This document shows positions 63,085 to 64,000 of a stretch of 64,000 bases of DNA, one piece after another. The DNA is from Salvator merianae (Eukaryota > Chordata > Lepidosauria > Squamata > Teiidae), in assembly GCA_003586115.2 (NCBI GenBank), contig QVOM02000115.1, positions 7,732,799-7,796,798 of the forward strand, read 5' to 3'. Within the stretch, counting starts at the first letter, position 1; each line of letters opens with the position of its first letter. Under the pieces are notes generated by a model. That model was not told where the DNA came from. It ran no database searches and saw only the letters and a program-made list of their open reading frames with translations. A program made the translations under genes and the position numbers.

Positions 63085-64000
63085 CTCCACACTTCTTTGG
63101 GAGTGTGTCCCATTGAACACATTGGGCTAATGTTCAAATAGAAGGCACAACTTGTCCACATACCTGTTGTGCTCATATTTTTATTTTCACAACACATCTC
63201 CTGAAATTCTCTCTAGTGTGAAACTATTAAAGCTTTAGAAACACTGACCCAGAATCCAGATGATGACAACCCTAATCTCATGGTTCTGGACAATTACAGT
63301 GGGGCCCCACGTACATAGGAGCTTTGTACCAGCTGTTTTATCCATCATGTGGAATGTCCGACCAGCTCAAGCTGCTTTGAGGTTTGCTCCTCCAGCTGGT
63401 TGATTGCTGCAAAAGTCCATAAAAGGACCATAAAAAGTTATCATGGCCTGATCTCAAGCCAACCTAAGCTCCATCCATATGATTCCCAACTGAACCCCAC
63501 AACTGCTAAGACCATGTGTATCATATTGAGACAAGCTGCAACTGGCTAAAGTGCAAAACAAAACAGAGAAGTGTCCCTTGATTGTTCCATTGCTATCTGG
63601 CTCAAAAATGTGGCATTACAGCTGGGCATGATCTAACATGTTACTGTTGCTGGTTCTGCCTGGACGGAGCCATAGAATGTGTGTTATGACTGGGCTGCAT
63701 TGTCTTCCTGTTTGGCTTAGTAATTGGTGAAACAGAAAGCTGTAATTGACAACTCCTGACAATTACAATATAGGGATGAAAGGAGTATCCCTTTAATTAC
63801 AGCTGTATCTGTGATCTAAGATAAATACAAACGATCTTTGTCCTTGTGTAGCTTGTAAGCATAGTGAAGTATCAAAGAAACATTGGGTTAGGGCAAAAGA
63901 GAAACACATACTTTCTTCACAGCCATGGTGAGTATGGTCAGAATTTTAGAAGACTAGACTAAAGGCAGAATATCATATGGCAAAGTAAAAGAGAAGTCAA
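63085..64000. other. Right-edge intron sequence
   Basis: No supported exon. A short minus segment at about 63916-63957 has a GTATGT donor and CTAG acceptor, but its peptide does not fit the region before EIALLQ. Confidence 0.4.

Noticed and set aside
63916..63957. Possible upstream CNBD2-like exon with GTATGT donor
   Set aside because: The peptide (ILTILTMAVKK) does not resemble the CNB strand expected before EIALLQ, and the exon would be only about 42 bp.

Overview
The window looks like a stretch of squamate reptile (lizard or gecko) nuclear genome. The repeats point there: tRNA-derived SINEs with the Sauria/Bov-B type of tail, Bov-B LINE tails, CR1/L2-like LINE 3' ends, L1 fragments, and many short non-autonomous DNA transposons (Harbinger-like and hAT-like). 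Genes are split into short exons by long AT-rich introns, so almost all long open frames here are chance. Species cannot be named from the sequence.

Gene 1 (minus strand, about 41.1-61.7 kb, running off the right edge) is the 3' part of a cyclic-nucleotide-binding-domain gene, best matched to CNBD2. Six exons with canonical splice sites can be read: 61569-61720, 57948-58086, 55279-55405, 46521-46713, 44977-45116 and 41098-41428, the last with the stop codon. Reading phase agrees at every junction except between 55279 and 46713, where an exon is missing. An open segment at 52247-52400 has exactly the phases needed and is proposed as that exon. The N-terminal exons lie beyond position 64000.

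Gene 2 (minus strand) starts at a CpG-rich promoter around 31.7-32.3 kb. It has a palindromic CRE at 32178-32185, a YY1-type element at 32206-32213, a GC box, and a strong splice donor at 31920/31921, which suggests a non-coding first exon. A good coding exon at 5115-5206, also minus, is probably part of the same gene. A weaker candidate exon sits at 7929-8019. I do not recognise the protein.

The rest is intron and intergenic DNA rich in mobile elements. The left part (1-31 kb) holds an L1 3' end with a 16-bp target-site duplication, SINEs, CR1/L2-like fragments, an hAT element with an 8-bp duplication and an inverted pair of Bov-B tails close to the 5115 exon. The middle (33-41 kb) holds two L1 ORF2 fragments and MITEs. 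The introns of the CNBD2-like gene (48-61 kb) carry a cluster of Harbinger-like elements with 3-bp duplications, hAT-like elements, microsatellites and a dispersed minisatellite. No new defence or biosynthetic system was seen. The most informative signals are the exon chain, its split second nucleotide-binding domain and the transposon families defined by matching ends and duplications.
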